From assembly GCF_004361915.1 (NCBI RefSeq), contig NZ_SNWP01000011.1, forward strand, positions 372,001 through 436,000: a DNA stretch of 64,000 bases, in the 5' to 3' direction. The notes under the pieces were generated by a model. It had not been told where the DNA came from. It saw only the letters and a program-made list of their open reading frames with translations, and made no database searches. The number at the start of each line of letters is the position of its first letter. The first letter of the stretch is position 1. This DNA is from Sediminibacterium goheungense (GTDB lineage: Bacteria; Bacteroidota; Bacteroidia; Chitinophagales; Chitinophagaceae). Positions 26,033-35,962 of the stretch are shown here, piece after piece. A program made the position numbers and the translations under genes.

Positions 26033-26067
26033 CGAAGATAAATCGCTAACGCGTGTTAGCCAAAAAA
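26033..26067 (-). promoter_or_regulatory. Promoter of paaR-paaE with embedded operator
   Basis: On the minus strand TTTG (26064-26061) and TATCTTCG (26040-26033) are 20 bases apart. The palindrome GCTAAC-GCGT-GTTAGC (26045-26060) fills the spacer, so a bound repressor would block the promoter. The expected start site falls at about 26028, the A of the start codon. Confidence 0.65.
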
Positions 26068-26205
26068 TGATTTTATATATTATTTTTTGTTAGTTTTTGG
26101 TCCTGCATGTTCCCAAACGCTTCAACACAGGTAAATAAGTTCCTTTAAACTAGCATTTGCCCTTTAAATACGCTAGTTTCGCACCCCGATAACAAAAAAT
26201 AATTT

Positions 26206-27129
26206 ATGTCTTTAGTCGTTGTCGGTTCTATGGCTTTTGATGCCATTGAAACACCGTTTGGAAAAAGTGATAAAATCATTGGCGGTGCTGGTACCTATAT
26301 TGCCTGGTGCGCTTCAAATTTTACACCCGTAAAGCAAATCTCAGTAGTGGGTGGCGATTTCCCGCAGGAAGAACTGGATCAGTTAACAGCCCGTGGTGTT
26401 GACCTGGCCGGTGTGCAGATCAAAAAAGAAGAAAAGACTTTCTTCTGGAGTGGTCGTTATCATATGGATATGAATTCGCGTGATACACTGGAAACGCAGT
26501 TAAACGTATTGGAGAATTTTGAACCTGTTGTTCCTGAAAGCTTTCAGGACTGTGAGTTCCTGATGTTGGGCAATCTGGTGCCAGCCGTTCAACGCAGTGT
26601 AATTGAGCAATTAAAGACGCGTCCCAAACTCATTGTAATGGATACCATGAATTTCTGGATGGAAATCATGATGGATGAGTTGAAAAAAACATTGGGCATG
26701 GTTGACCTGCTGATGGTAAACGATAGTGAAGCGCGCCAGTTAAGTGGCGAATATTCACTCGTGAAAGCAGCAGCAGCCATTATGAAAATGGGACCTAAAT
26801 ACCTGATTATTAAAAAAGGGGAACATGGTGCATTACTTTTCCATGAGAATAAAGTGTTTTTTGCACCGGCTTTGCCATTGGAAGAAGTATTCGACCCAAC
26901 CGGTGCTGGCGACACGTTTGCCGGAGGATTTATCGGACATATTGCCCGCACGAAAGATATTTCTTTCGAAAACATGAAAACGGCCATCATTGTAGGTAGC
27001 GCCATGGCATCTTATTGCGTAGAGAAATTCGGAACACAGCGGTTAAGAGAAATCAGCAAGGAAGATATAGCCAACCGGATTGATGAGTTTGTACAACTGG
27101 TGAACTTTGATATTGATCTGGTGGGATAG
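26206..27129 (+). CDS. PfkB/ribokinase-family carbohydrate kinase
   Basis: A 307-residue ATP-dependent sugar or nucleoside kinase. The glycine pair region IIGGAGTYIAW (about 24-34) and the catalytic/anion-hole motif DPTGAGDTFAGG (Asp230, Asp236) identify the PfkB family. The substrate (ribose, adenosine, fructose or another) cannot be read from the sequence. It is transcribed toward asd but separated by 310 bp with an inverted repeat and an independent promoter. A TAGTTTCG -7-like box lies at 26174-26181. Confidence 0.9.
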   Translation: MSLVVVGSMAFDAIETPFGKSDKIIGGAGTYIAWCASNFTPVKQISVVGGDFPQEELDQLTARGVDLAGVQIKKEEKTFFWSGRYHMDMNSRDTLETQLNVLENFEPVVPESFQDCEFLMLGNLVPAVQRSVIEQLKTRPKLIVMDTMNFWMEIMMDELKKTLGMVDLLMVNDSEARQLSGEYSLVKAAAAIMKMGPKYLIIKKGEHGALLFHENKVFFAPALPLEEVFDPTGAGDTFAGGFIGHIARTKDISFENMKTAIIVGSAMASYCVEKFGTQRLREISKEDIANRIDEFVQLVNFDIDLVG

Positions 27130-27264
27130 CAGATGGCTGATGGCTTATAGCTTATAGTAAGGTCTCTACCATACGCTATCTACCATTAACCATAAGCCAC
27201 AACTAACGGTTGTCAGTAAAAATCTTTTGGCTGCAAAATAAAACGCGTCTATTTTCGCAACGTA

Positions 27265-27309
27265 ATGATGATAATGAAACATACAAAACGTACCAAGAAA
27301 CCTCTCTGA
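27265..27309 (+). CDS. Leader peptide of the asd attenuator (MMIMKHTKRTKKPL)
   Basis: Fourteen codons with stop TGA: three Met, one Ile, two Thr and four Lys. Met, Ile, Thr and Lys are exactly the amino acids made from aspartate semialdehyde, the product of the downstream gene. The ORF begins only about 3 nt after the expected transcription start and ends 1 base before the left antiterminator arm. A ribosome that reaches the stop codon would cover that arm and let the terminator form. Stalling at starved codons would leave it free. It is too short for standard gene finding. Confidence 0.7.
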   Translation: MMIMKHTKRTKKPL

Positions 27310-27310
27310 C

Positions 27311-27365
27311 CGGGAAGTGCCTGAACGTTTGTGTATGATCAAGAATATACTCAGAGGCCTTCCCG
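27311..27365 (+). promoter_or_regulatory. Predicted antiterminator helix of the asd leader
   Basis: CGGGAAG (27311-27317) is perfectly complementary to CTTCCCG (27359-27365). The second arm overlaps the 5' arm of the terminator, so the two structures exclude each other. A third helix pairs CATACAAAACG (27280-27290, inside the leader ORF) with CGTTTGTGTATG (27326-27337) with one bulged G. Confidence 0.65.
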
Positions 27366-27382
27366 AAACGGAGGGCCTTTTT
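27356..27382 (+). terminator. Attenuator terminator upstream of asd
   Basis: GGCCTTCC (27356-27363) pairs with GGAGGGCC (27370-27377), with one G-T wobble and a CGAAAC loop, followed by TTTTTG. It lies after the leader peptide and 57 bases before asd, so it must be read through for asd expression from the upstream promoter. Confidence 0.8.
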
Positions 27383-27439
27383 GTTAGTAACAACAACCAT
27401 AACTGAATAAAACATCAAAAAACAAAACAAACGAAAACC

Positions 27440-28429
27440 ATGAAAGTAGCAGTTGTAGGTGCCACGGGTCTGGTAGGTACCAAAATGTTGGAAGTGCTCG
27501 CAGAGCGTAATTTTCCTATTACGGAACTTGTTCCGGTAGCTTCAGAAAGATCAGTAGGTAAGGAAGTAAGCTTTAAAGGAAAACAGTACAAGATCGTGAG
27601 CATGGCAGATGGTATTGCAGCCAAACCTGCTGTTGCTATTTTCTCTGCAGGTGGTAGTACCTCACTCGAATGGGCCCCAAAATTTGCGGAAGCTGGTATT
27701 CGCGTTATCGATAATTCTTCGGCCTGGAGAATGGATCCCACAAAAAAACTGGTGGTTCCTGAAGTAAATGCAGAAGTACTTACCCAAGATGATTTTATTA
27801 TCGCCAACCCGAATTGTTCTACCATTCAAATGGTAGTGGCACTACAGCCTTTGCACAAACGTTACGGTATTAAAAGAGTGGTCGTAAGCACTTATCAAAG
27901 TGTAACAGGTACCGGAAAAAAAGCGGTAGATCAATTGTTTAATGAAAGAAAAGGTGTGGAAGGGGAGATGGCTTATAAGTACCAGATCGATCTGAACGTG
28001 ATTCCTCAGATAGATGTGTTCCTGGATAATGGCTACACCAAAGAAGAAATGAAGATGGTGAATGAGACCAAAAAAATTATGCAGGATGATAGTATTCGTG
28101 TAACAGCTACTACAGTGCGTATTCCTGTAATAGGCGGACATAGTGAAAGCGTAAACATTGAATTTGCAAACGACTTTGATCTCACAGAAGTAAGAAATAT
28201 TTTAGCGGCAGCACCAGGTGTCATTGTACAGGATGATATTGCCAACCAGCAATACCCAATGCCATTATGGGCCCATGAAAAAGATGAAGTGTTTGTAGGC
28301 CGTTTGCGTAGAGATGAAACACAAGATAACACATTGAATATGTGGATTGTGAGCGATAATCTGCGTAAAGGTGCCGCCACCAATGCTGTGCAGATAGCTG
28401 AATATTTATCAGCGAAGGGATTGTTGTAG
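27440..28429 (+). CDS. asd: Aspartate-semialdehyde dehydrogenase
   Basis: Reduces aspartyl phosphate to aspartate semialdehyde with NADPH, the branch point to lysine/diaminopimelate, threonine, methionine and isoleucine. The 329 residues show the dinucleotide motif VGATGLVG (6-13), DNSSAWRMDP, the active-site Cys126 in NPNCSTIQMV and the later IPVIGGHSESVNIEF with the catalytic His. It is complete. Expression probably depends on the leader peptide and terminator at 27265-27382. Confidence 0.96.
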   Translation: MKVAVVGATGLVGTKMLEVLAERNFPITELVPVASERSVGKEVSFKGKQYKIVSMADGIAAKPAVAIFSAGGSTSLEWAPKFAEAGIRVIDNSSAWRMDPTKKLVVPEVNAEVLTQDDFIIANPNCSTIQMVVALQPLHKRYGIKRVVVSTYQSVTGTGKKAVDQLFNERKGVEGEMAYKYQIDLNVIPQIDVFLDNGYTKEEMKMVNETKKIMQDDSIRVTATTVRIPVIGGHSESVNIEFANDFDLTEVRNILAAAPGVIVQDDIANQQYPMPLWAHEKDEVFVGRLRRDETQDNTLNMWIVSDNLRKGAATNAVQIAEYLSAKGLL

Positions 28430-28435
28430 TTTTTT

Positions 28436-28482
28436 AGCCACAGATTCACGGAGTAATGAATGAAATCTGTGAATCTGTGGCT
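28436..28482. terminator. Bidirectional hairpin between asd and the DUF2461 gene
   Basis: AGCCACAGATTCAC (28436-28449) and GTGAATCTGTGGCT (28469-28482) form a perfect 14 bp stem with a 19 nt loop, followed by TTATTTTTATT on the plus strand. It lies between convergent genes and can end both transcripts. Confidence 0.75.
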
Positions 28483-28488
28483 TTATTT

Positions 28489-29160
28489 TTATTCTTCTAT
28501 TGCCCTGTTCAAGAATAGGATCAATGGTTGCAAAGTTTCAAATGCAGCTACAATATCTTTAGCCAATGTGTTGGATGTAAGTTGTGCGTCGGTAAAAGTT
28601 GTAGTGGCAACCCAACTTTTTAGTTTAATGTATTCAATGGCCGGATTGTCCTTTTCATACCCCTTTGGTTCCCGGCTTAATACCATTCCCTCTTCCCGTT
28701 GGAGGGTTGTATATACTGAAACGAATTTTTTGTTTTGGATTATCTTGCTAAACTCATTCCAGTTATAATCAATTTCCTGTCTCACTTTCTTAATTACATC
28801 TGCTTCAGGCATCCATAATCCACCGGCGGCAAAGCTTTTTCCACCTGGTTCCAGATGGAAATAATATCCTGAGAAAAGTGATTTTTTACCATCCCTGCTC
28901 AGGTACATACCCATATTGGTTTTATAGGGGTCTTTATTCTTGCTGAAGCGAACATCCCGGTTAATCCGGAAAACACATTCTTTTGCAGTAAGTGGTGCAA
29001 TGAAGGGATCTTTTTTGCCCAATCCCTTAATGACTTCATTCACCAGTGTGGCATAATCGGCTTTAGCTGCCTCAAAGGCTTTTCTATTGGAATCAAACCA
29101 TGTTTTATGGTTATTCTTTTTAAGATCTCGTAAAAATTTAAGCGTGCTGTTTTGTAACAT
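28489..29160 (-). CDS. DUF2461 (TIGR02453) family protein
   Basis: A 223-residue cytoplasmic protein of unknown function. The start is set at ATG 29160 (MLQNSTLKFLRDLKKNNHKTWF), which is how the family usually begins and avoids overlap with ligA. Conserved segments are KTWFDSNRKAFEAAK, ECVFRINRDVRFSKNKDPYKTNMG and the FHLEPGGKSFAAGGLWMPEADVI strand. It starts 4 bp after the ligA stop, so the two are likely cotranscribed. Confidence 0.9.
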   Translation of the reverse strand: MLQNSTLKFLRDLKKNNHKTWFDSNRKAFEAAKADYATLVNEVIKGLGKKDPFIAPLTAKECVFRINRDVRFSKNKDPYKTNMGMYLSRDGKKSLFSGYYFHLEPGGKSFAAGGLWMPEADVIKKVRQEIDYNWNEFSKIIQNKKFVSVYTTLQREEGMVLSREPKGYEKDNPAIEYIKLKSWVATTTFTDAQLTSNTLAKDIVAAFETLQPLILFLNRAIEE

Positions 29161-29164
29161 AGTT

Positions 29165-31294
<2,130 letters not shown>

Positions 31295-31413
31295 TTACAA
31301 GATAAAGTTAATTGCTAATCGGATAGTCTGGATTTGATTTCTTGACAGATACAGCTTATTTGTAAACTTTGTATCTTGCCCCACCCTTATAGCGATGTAA
31401 TCGCTTAAAACTG

Positions 31414-32163
31414 ATGTGTACTCCGATGAAGAAAACCAGTACTACTGTTGCCCAGTCAGACCAGGTGGTAAAAGATCCGGTACAATTGGTATTTACCTAT
31501 CCTAAAGTACCCCTGACTGTAGACTGCGTAATTTTTGGTTTTGAAGAAAATAAACTGAAGGTACTGCTGATTAAAAGTGATCTTGAAATTTTTAAAGGGC
31601 AGTATTCATTGCTTGGAGATATAGTTCAGGATAATGAAGACCTGAATGAAGCTGCATACAGGGTACTGAAACAAAGAACCGGGATGAGTGATGTTTTTCT
31701 GGAACAGGTAAAAGTTTTTGGAACACCCGGCCGCCATCCCGGTGGGCGCGTCGTTACCATTGCTTATTGCTCTTTATTGAATATTAATCATCATGAATTA
31801 AAAATTCATGATAATGATCTCGACTGGTATAGTGTGAATGCAATCAAAGAAATGGCATTTGATCATAAACAGATTGTTGACGAATGCCATGCATGGCTTC
31901 AAAAACGTATACAGGAACATCCACTGGGTTTTAACCTGTTACCTGAAAAGTTTTCATTACGGGAGTTGCAAAACCTGTATGAGGCTATTTCAGGCGTGAG
32001 TCTGGACAGAAGAAACTTCCGGAAAAAGTTTGCATCTATGGACCTGCTGATTGATATTAATGAAATGGAACAGGATGTGCCACACCGACCCGGTAAATTG
32101 TATAAATTCAACTTCGAAAAATACGCCAAGAGCAAGCGTAAGTGGGTAGGCATTGATTTTTAA
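31414..32163 (+). CDS. Nudix-fold transcriptional regulator (NrtR/AraR-like)
   Basis: A 249-residue protein with an N-terminal Nudix fold (about 35-165) and a C-terminal winged helix (about 170-245; SLRELQNLYEAISGVSLDRRNFRKKFASM). The Nudix box at 68-91 has lost its catalytic residues: REXXEE is replaced by RVLKQR (83-88). It should therefore bind rather than hydrolyse a ligand, as in the NrtR/AraR repressors, whose Bacteroidota members sense sugars such as arabinose. Start may be ATG 31414 or 31426. The next gene encodes a SusE-like lipoprotein, which suggests a carbohydrate link. The ligand is unknown. Confidence 0.85.
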   Translation: MCTPMKKTSTTVAQSDQVVKDPVQLVFTYPKVPLTVDCVIFGFEENKLKVLLIKSDLEIFKGQYSLLGDIVQDNEDLNEAAYRVLKQRTGMSDVFLEQVKVFGTPGRHPGGRVVTIAYCSLLNINHHELKIHDNDLDWYSVNAIKEMAFDHKQIVDECHAWLQKRIQEHPLGFNLLPEKFSLRELQNLYEAISGVSLDRRNFRKKFASMDLLIDINEMEQDVPHRPGKLYKFNFEKYAKSKRKWVGIDF

Positions 32164-32434
32164 CGAGTTAATTACTTTTTGAGCCCCAAAACTCGATCTT
32201 TTTTACTTTAGTTAAAGTTCGTTTTGTCGTTTTATTACGACAGTAACAGTGTTTTCGACTACCTGAAAACCATTGCAGTACTATATGACAGGCTAAAACT
32301 GGAGTATAGCTTTGCTGTATAATTGAATCTACACGACTAAATCATAATTCCCCCCTCTTTTAAAATTCCAATATCCATTTTCAATATCAAAGGCATTCTT
32401 GTGTCATGTATTGAAATATCTAAATGGATCTGGA
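32164..32434 (+). other. 271 bp gap before the SusE-like gene
   Basis: No coding sequence is convincing here. A short hairpin TGTCGT-TTTATT-ACGACA lies at 32225-32242. It could be part of a site for the neighbouring regulator, but no matching copy was found near the regulator's own start. Confidence 0.3.
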
Positions 32435-33535
32435 ATGAGAAAACTACCACATAATTTTCTGCTTTTTACCTGCATGTTTGTAGTTCCCCTTTTCTTTTGT
32501 AAGAAACAGGTGGACTTTGCTGAAGCTGTGGTGCATAATCATCTGCCTTCCTTATCGTTAAATGTTTCTTCCTCTTCCATTGCTCTTTTTCAGGCGAATG
32601 CAAAATTAAATTCAGTTCGTTTCGATTGGGGTTATAACGGAACCATATTAAATGATGCCATTTTCTATACCCTTCAGTTTTCACTGGTCGACGATCAGTT
32701 CGAAACGCCACTCGAAGTACCACTGGGCAGCAGCCTGGCAGCTGGTTTTTCTGTTGAAGAATTTAATCAGCTTATGCATAAACTTATTGAACCTGGTGAT
32801 GTAGGTGATGTGGCTGCAAGAATTAAATATATGCGGCAAGTGGCTTACAATCAGAAAATAGTAAGTGGCGAGGAAATTTACTATTCAGATCAGGTGCTTT
32901 TAAAGGTTTCAACATACAGGCCTATTATTAGTTATGAGAGCCCTGATTATTTTACTTTACCCGGAAATTATCAATCCTGGGATCCATTGCTTGCGCCAAG
33001 AATTGTTTCAAAACCAGGTGAAAGAGAATATGAGGGCTATGTGTATTTTCCTATCGAATATCCTCAGTTTTTATTGGTAAACGGTAGTAAGTGGTCAGAT
33101 TTTGTTTTTGCATTTATCGGTGGTAATAAATTTGGAATTAAAGGAACATCACTCTCTATTTTTGGTGGTAAAGGCACCTACCTTATAAATGCCAGTACCA
33201 ATACAAACACCTGGGCATATACCAAAATAAAATCCTGGGGTATTACCGGATCGGCAGTACAGAATAGCGGCAAATTTGATGTTGAGATGATGCAGGATAT
33301 TACAAACAGTTGTATATGGACTGTTAATGTTAATCTGGTAGCCGGAGATTTGATTTTCCGTGCAAACAATGATAATGCTATTAAATTCGGAAACGAGTGG
33401 CCCGCCATTGATCATATACCTGATTATAATGCAGAAGCCATTCATATTACAAAAGCCGGAAACTATACCATCGAACTCGATTTGTCTATTGCAGGTAATT
33501 ATCTCTACCATATTCATAAAAATCGCCAGCAGTAA
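32435..33535 (+). CDS. SusE-domain outer-membrane lipoprotein
   Basis: A 366-residue protein starting at MRKLPHNFLLFTCMFVVPLFFCKKQ, a lipoprotein-type signal with lipid-accepting Cys in LFFC. The N-terminal domain (about 40-150) has the SusE pattern of FDWGYNGTILNDAIFYTLQF. The C-terminal two-thirds contain GNYQSWDP and a terminal ITKAGNYTIELDLSIAGNYLYHI, as in starch-binding SusE/SusF repeats. Such proteins bind glycans at the cell surface beside SusC/SusD. Neither SusC nor SusD nor a glycoside hydrolase is present here, so the gene is an orphan. A Nudix-type regulator precedes it. Confidence 0.75.
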   Translation: MRKLPHNFLLFTCMFVVPLFFCKKQVDFAEAVVHNHLPSLSLNVSSSSIALFQANAKLNSVRFDWGYNGTILNDAIFYTLQFSLVDDQFETPLEVPLGSSLAAGFSVEEFNQLMHKLIEPGDVGDVAARIKYMRQVAYNQKIVSGEEIYYSDQVLLKVSTYRPIISYESPDYFTLPGNYQSWDPLLAPRIVSKPGEREYEGYVYFPIEYPQFLLVNGSKWSDFVFAFIGGNKFGIKGTSLSIFGGKGTYLINASTNTNTWAYTKIKSWGITGSAVQNSGKFDVEMMQDITNSCIWTVNVNLVAGDLIFRANNDNAIKFGNEWPAIDHIPDYNAEAIHITKAGNYTIELDLSIAGNYLYHIHKNRQQ

Positions 33536-33613
33536 GACTTAATAAAGGCGGGCTCTGCTTCCTGTGTCGTTTTTCAATCATTTCAAGTACTTTTACCATC
33601 CAACAGAATTACT

Positions 33614-34489
33614 ATGCTATACTCAATGACGGGTTATGGAAGAGCAGAACAAACTATCGGTGATAAAACTTATCTGGTAGAAGTACGTTCATTAAATGGT
33701 AAACAATTTGATTTAAGACTTAATATTCCGGCTCTTTTAAAGCCCTTTGAGTTTGAAGTCAGGAATCTGTTAAGTGAAGGATTGCAAAGAGGTAGTGTCG
33801 AATGTATTATTACCATCAAACAAAATGGCGCCAGTAAGCCGGTATCAATCAACAAAGAACTGGCAAAAGCCTACTATCAGCCGGTCGCAGAACTGGCCGA
33901 TGAATTGCAATTGCAGAAAGGAGATATTCTGAGCACCATACTGAAATTACCTGATGTGATTACACCTTCAACAGAAATGTTGAGTGATGAGGAATGGAAG
34001 GGTTTTGAGGCAGTATTAAAAAATGCGATTGCTGAACTAAATACACATAGAAAAGATGAGGGCCGCTCATTGGAGGCTGATTTATTGCTAAGATTAGGTA
34101 ATATAGAGTCACATCAGAAAATAATAACAGAGCTGGAGCCACTTCGCAGAACAAAAATTAAAGAAGGTATTGTAAAAATACTCGAAGAAAATGTAGGTAA
34201 GGACAATTATGATCCTAACCGTATGGAGCAGGAATTGATTTATTATATTGAAAAAATTGATATCAGTGAGGAGCAGGTACGTTTAAAAAACCACTGTGAT
34301 TATTTTCGCTCAATTCTTGCTGATAAAGAAGCAGGTAAAGGAAAGAAATTGTCTTTTATCTTACAGGAATTTGGTCGTGAAATTAACACCATGGGCTCAA
34401 AAGCCTATGACTCACAGATACAACAAACGGTTATTCTGATGAAAGATGAACTCGAAAAAGCCAAAGAACAGATTTTAAATGTGTTGTAA
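33614..34489 (+). CDS. yicC: YicC/YloC-family endoribonuclease
   Basis: A 291-residue member of the YicC family, implicated in RNA turnover. It begins MLYSMTGYGRAE, the family hallmark, followed by VEVRSLNGKQFDLRLNIP. The C-terminal DUF1732 part has YDPNRMEQELIYYIEKIDISEE, LSFILQEFGREINTMGSKA. It is complete and followed by gldH after 31 bp, so it may head a transcript through the histidine kinase and regulator. Confidence 0.92.
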   Translation: MLYSMTGYGRAEQTIGDKTYLVEVRSLNGKQFDLRLNIPALLKPFEFEVRNLLSEGLQRGSVECIITIKQNGASKPVSINKELAKAYYQPVAELADELQLQKGDILSTILKLPDVITPSTEMLSDEEWKGFEAVLKNAIAELNTHRKDEGRSLEADLLLRLGNIESHQKIITELEPLRRTKIKEGIVKILEENVGKDNYDPNRMEQELIYYIEKIDISEEQVRLKNHCDYFRSILADKEAGKGKKLSFILQEFGREINTMGSKAYDSQIQQTVILMKDELEKAKEQILNVL

Positions 34490-34520
34490 AACCGGTATAG
34501 AATAATTCAATTTTTGAAAA

Positions 34521-34988
34521 GTGAAATCAGTACACTATCCAGTATTATTATTGTTTCTTTTCTTATCTGCTTGTGGAACCAATGATATGTTCGAAAGAAC
34601 AGAACGTTTCCCCAATCATGAATGGCCGGTAAGCCAGCAACCGGAAGCAAAATTTGAGATTTCAGATACCGCATCATTGTATAATATCTATGTAGTAATA
34701 CGTCATACAGATGCTTATCGTTACAATAATATCTGGTTACAGGTAACTACACAGTCGCCGGCAGATACACCCCGCAAGCAACTATTGGATATTAGTCTGG
34801 CAGATAATACAAAAGGATGGCTGGGAAGTGGTATGGATGATATTTTTGACAGGCGTGCACGCATTACGCAGGCACCTATTCGGTTAAAAAAGGGTACTTA
34901 TACTTTTACATTACAACAGGCTATGCGGGAAGATCCGCTAGCGTATGTACTGAGTGCCGGTATCAGGGTAGAAAAAGTAAAACCATGA
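34521..34988 (+). CDS. gldH: Gliding motility lipoprotein GldH
   Basis: A 155-residue lipoprotein of the gliding/type IX-associated set. The start codon is GTG (34521). The signal LLFLFLSACGTND has a lipobox with Cys near 18. The RFPNHEWPVSQQPEAKFEISD and YVVIRHTDAYRYNNIW segments are typical of GldH. It overlaps the next gene by 4 bp (ATGA), linking it to the two-component pair. GldH supports gliding in Flavobacterium, but homologues occur widely in non-gliding relatives. Confidence 0.88.
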   Translation: MKSVHYPVLLLFLFLSACGTNDMFERTERFPNHEWPVSQQPEAKFEISDTASLYNIYVVIRHTDAYRYNNIWLQVTTQSPADTPRKQLLDISLADNTKGWLGSGMDDIFDRRARITQAPIRLKKGTYTFTLQQAMREDPLAYVLSAGIRVEKVKP

Positions 34989-35962
34989 ATGCAGGCAGCA
35001 GTAAAAAACTTACATTGGTAACAGTTGTATACTGGATACTGCTTTCTTATATAGTTGCTGCTTTAATTTGGTGGTTCATTGCTCTTGAAAAACAGAACCA
35101 GAACATAACCAATGTTCGATTGCTTGAATTGGTAAAAGATGATCCACAATATTTCGAAAAAGTAACCCAGATAGAAGAGGCAAAAAAAAGAAAGACTGCT
35201 CAATATATAGGAGAGGGTCTTACTTTTCTTGCATTAATTTTAGTAGGTGCCGTTTTTGTTTTCAGAGCAGCGCGCAAACAATTATTGCTTTCGCAGCAAC
35301 AGCAGAATTTTATGATGGCTGTTACACATGAGTTAAAAACTCCTATCGCTGTAACCCGATTGAATCTTGAAACACTTCAGAAAAGAAAACTGGATGATGA
35401 GAAGCAACAGAAATTAATCAGTAATACCATACAGGAGGCCAATAGACTGAATATACTCTGTAATAATATTTTACTTGCAGCACAACTCGATGCAGGTGCT
35501 TATGCAACGAATAAGGAAGAGATTAATTTCTCAGATATGGTAGAAGGCTGTATTGATGATTTCAGAAATCGGTTTCCGCAAAGAGTAGTGTACGAATCAA
35601 TAGCAGAAGGGTTATATATTAATGGCGAACAGTTGTTATTGAATATGCTGGTGAACAACCTGCTCGAAAACGCCATGAAGTACTCACCCAAAGAAAGCGT
35701 TATACTCATTGAATTGAAATCAAGAGGAAAAGAAATGACGCTTACAGTGTCAGATGAGGGTATCGGTATTCCCGATGATGAAAAAATAAAAGTATTTGAT
35801 AAATTTTACCGTGTCGGAAATGAAAATACACGTAGTACAAAAGGTACCGGTTTAGGCTTATACCTCTGTAGCAGAATCGTTAAAAGCCATAATGGCTACA
35901 TTTCTGTGACAGATAATCAGCCACAGGGTAGTAATTTTGCGGTTATATTACAACAGGTATGA
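34985..35962 (+). CDS. Sensor histidine kinase
   Basis: A 325-residue membrane kinase. Two transmembrane segments (about 10-33 and 75-95) flank a short periplasmic loop of about 40 residues. The phospho-acceptor is in MMAVTHELKTPIAVTRLN (His115), and the ATPase domain follows (NNLLENAMKYS, DEGIGIP, KGTGLGLYLC). The small loop argues against sensing a large external ligand. It overlaps both neighbours by 4 bp and is the partner of the OmpR regulator downstream. Confidence 0.95.
   Translation: MNAGSSKKLTLVTVVYWILLSYIVAALIWWFIALEKQNQNITNVRLLELVKDDPQYFEKVTQIEEAKKRKTAQYIGEGLTFLALILVGAVFVFRAARKQLLLSQQQQNFMMAVTHELKTPIAVTRLNLETLQKRKLDDEKQQKLISNTIQEANRLNILCNNILLAAQLDAGAYATNKEEINFSDMVEGCIDDFRNRFPQRVVYESIAEGLYINGEQLLLNMLVNNLLENAMKYSPKESVILIELKSRGKEMTLTVSDEGIGIPDDEKIKVFDKFYRVGNENTRSTKGTGLGLYLCSRIVKSHNGYISVTDNQPQGSNFAVILQQV

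Larger units (their letters stand above)
27130..27439 (+). promoter_or_regulatory. 310 bp leader region of asd (promoter, leader peptide, attenuator)
   Basis: The region holds an inverted repeat from the end of the kinase gene (arms 27141-27148 and 27192-27199) and a -33/-7 promoter (TTTG 27226-27229, TATTTTCG 27250-27257, 20 base spacer). A 14-codon leader ORF follows at 27265-27309, then alternative stems and a terminator at 27356-27382. About 57 bases follow before asd. This is the layout of a ribosome-mediated transcription attenuator. Confidence 0.75.

Noticed and set aside
32225..32242. Short hairpin before the SusE-like gene as an operator of the Nudix regulator.
   Set aside because: Only a 6 bp stem, with no second copy near the regulator; support is too weak.
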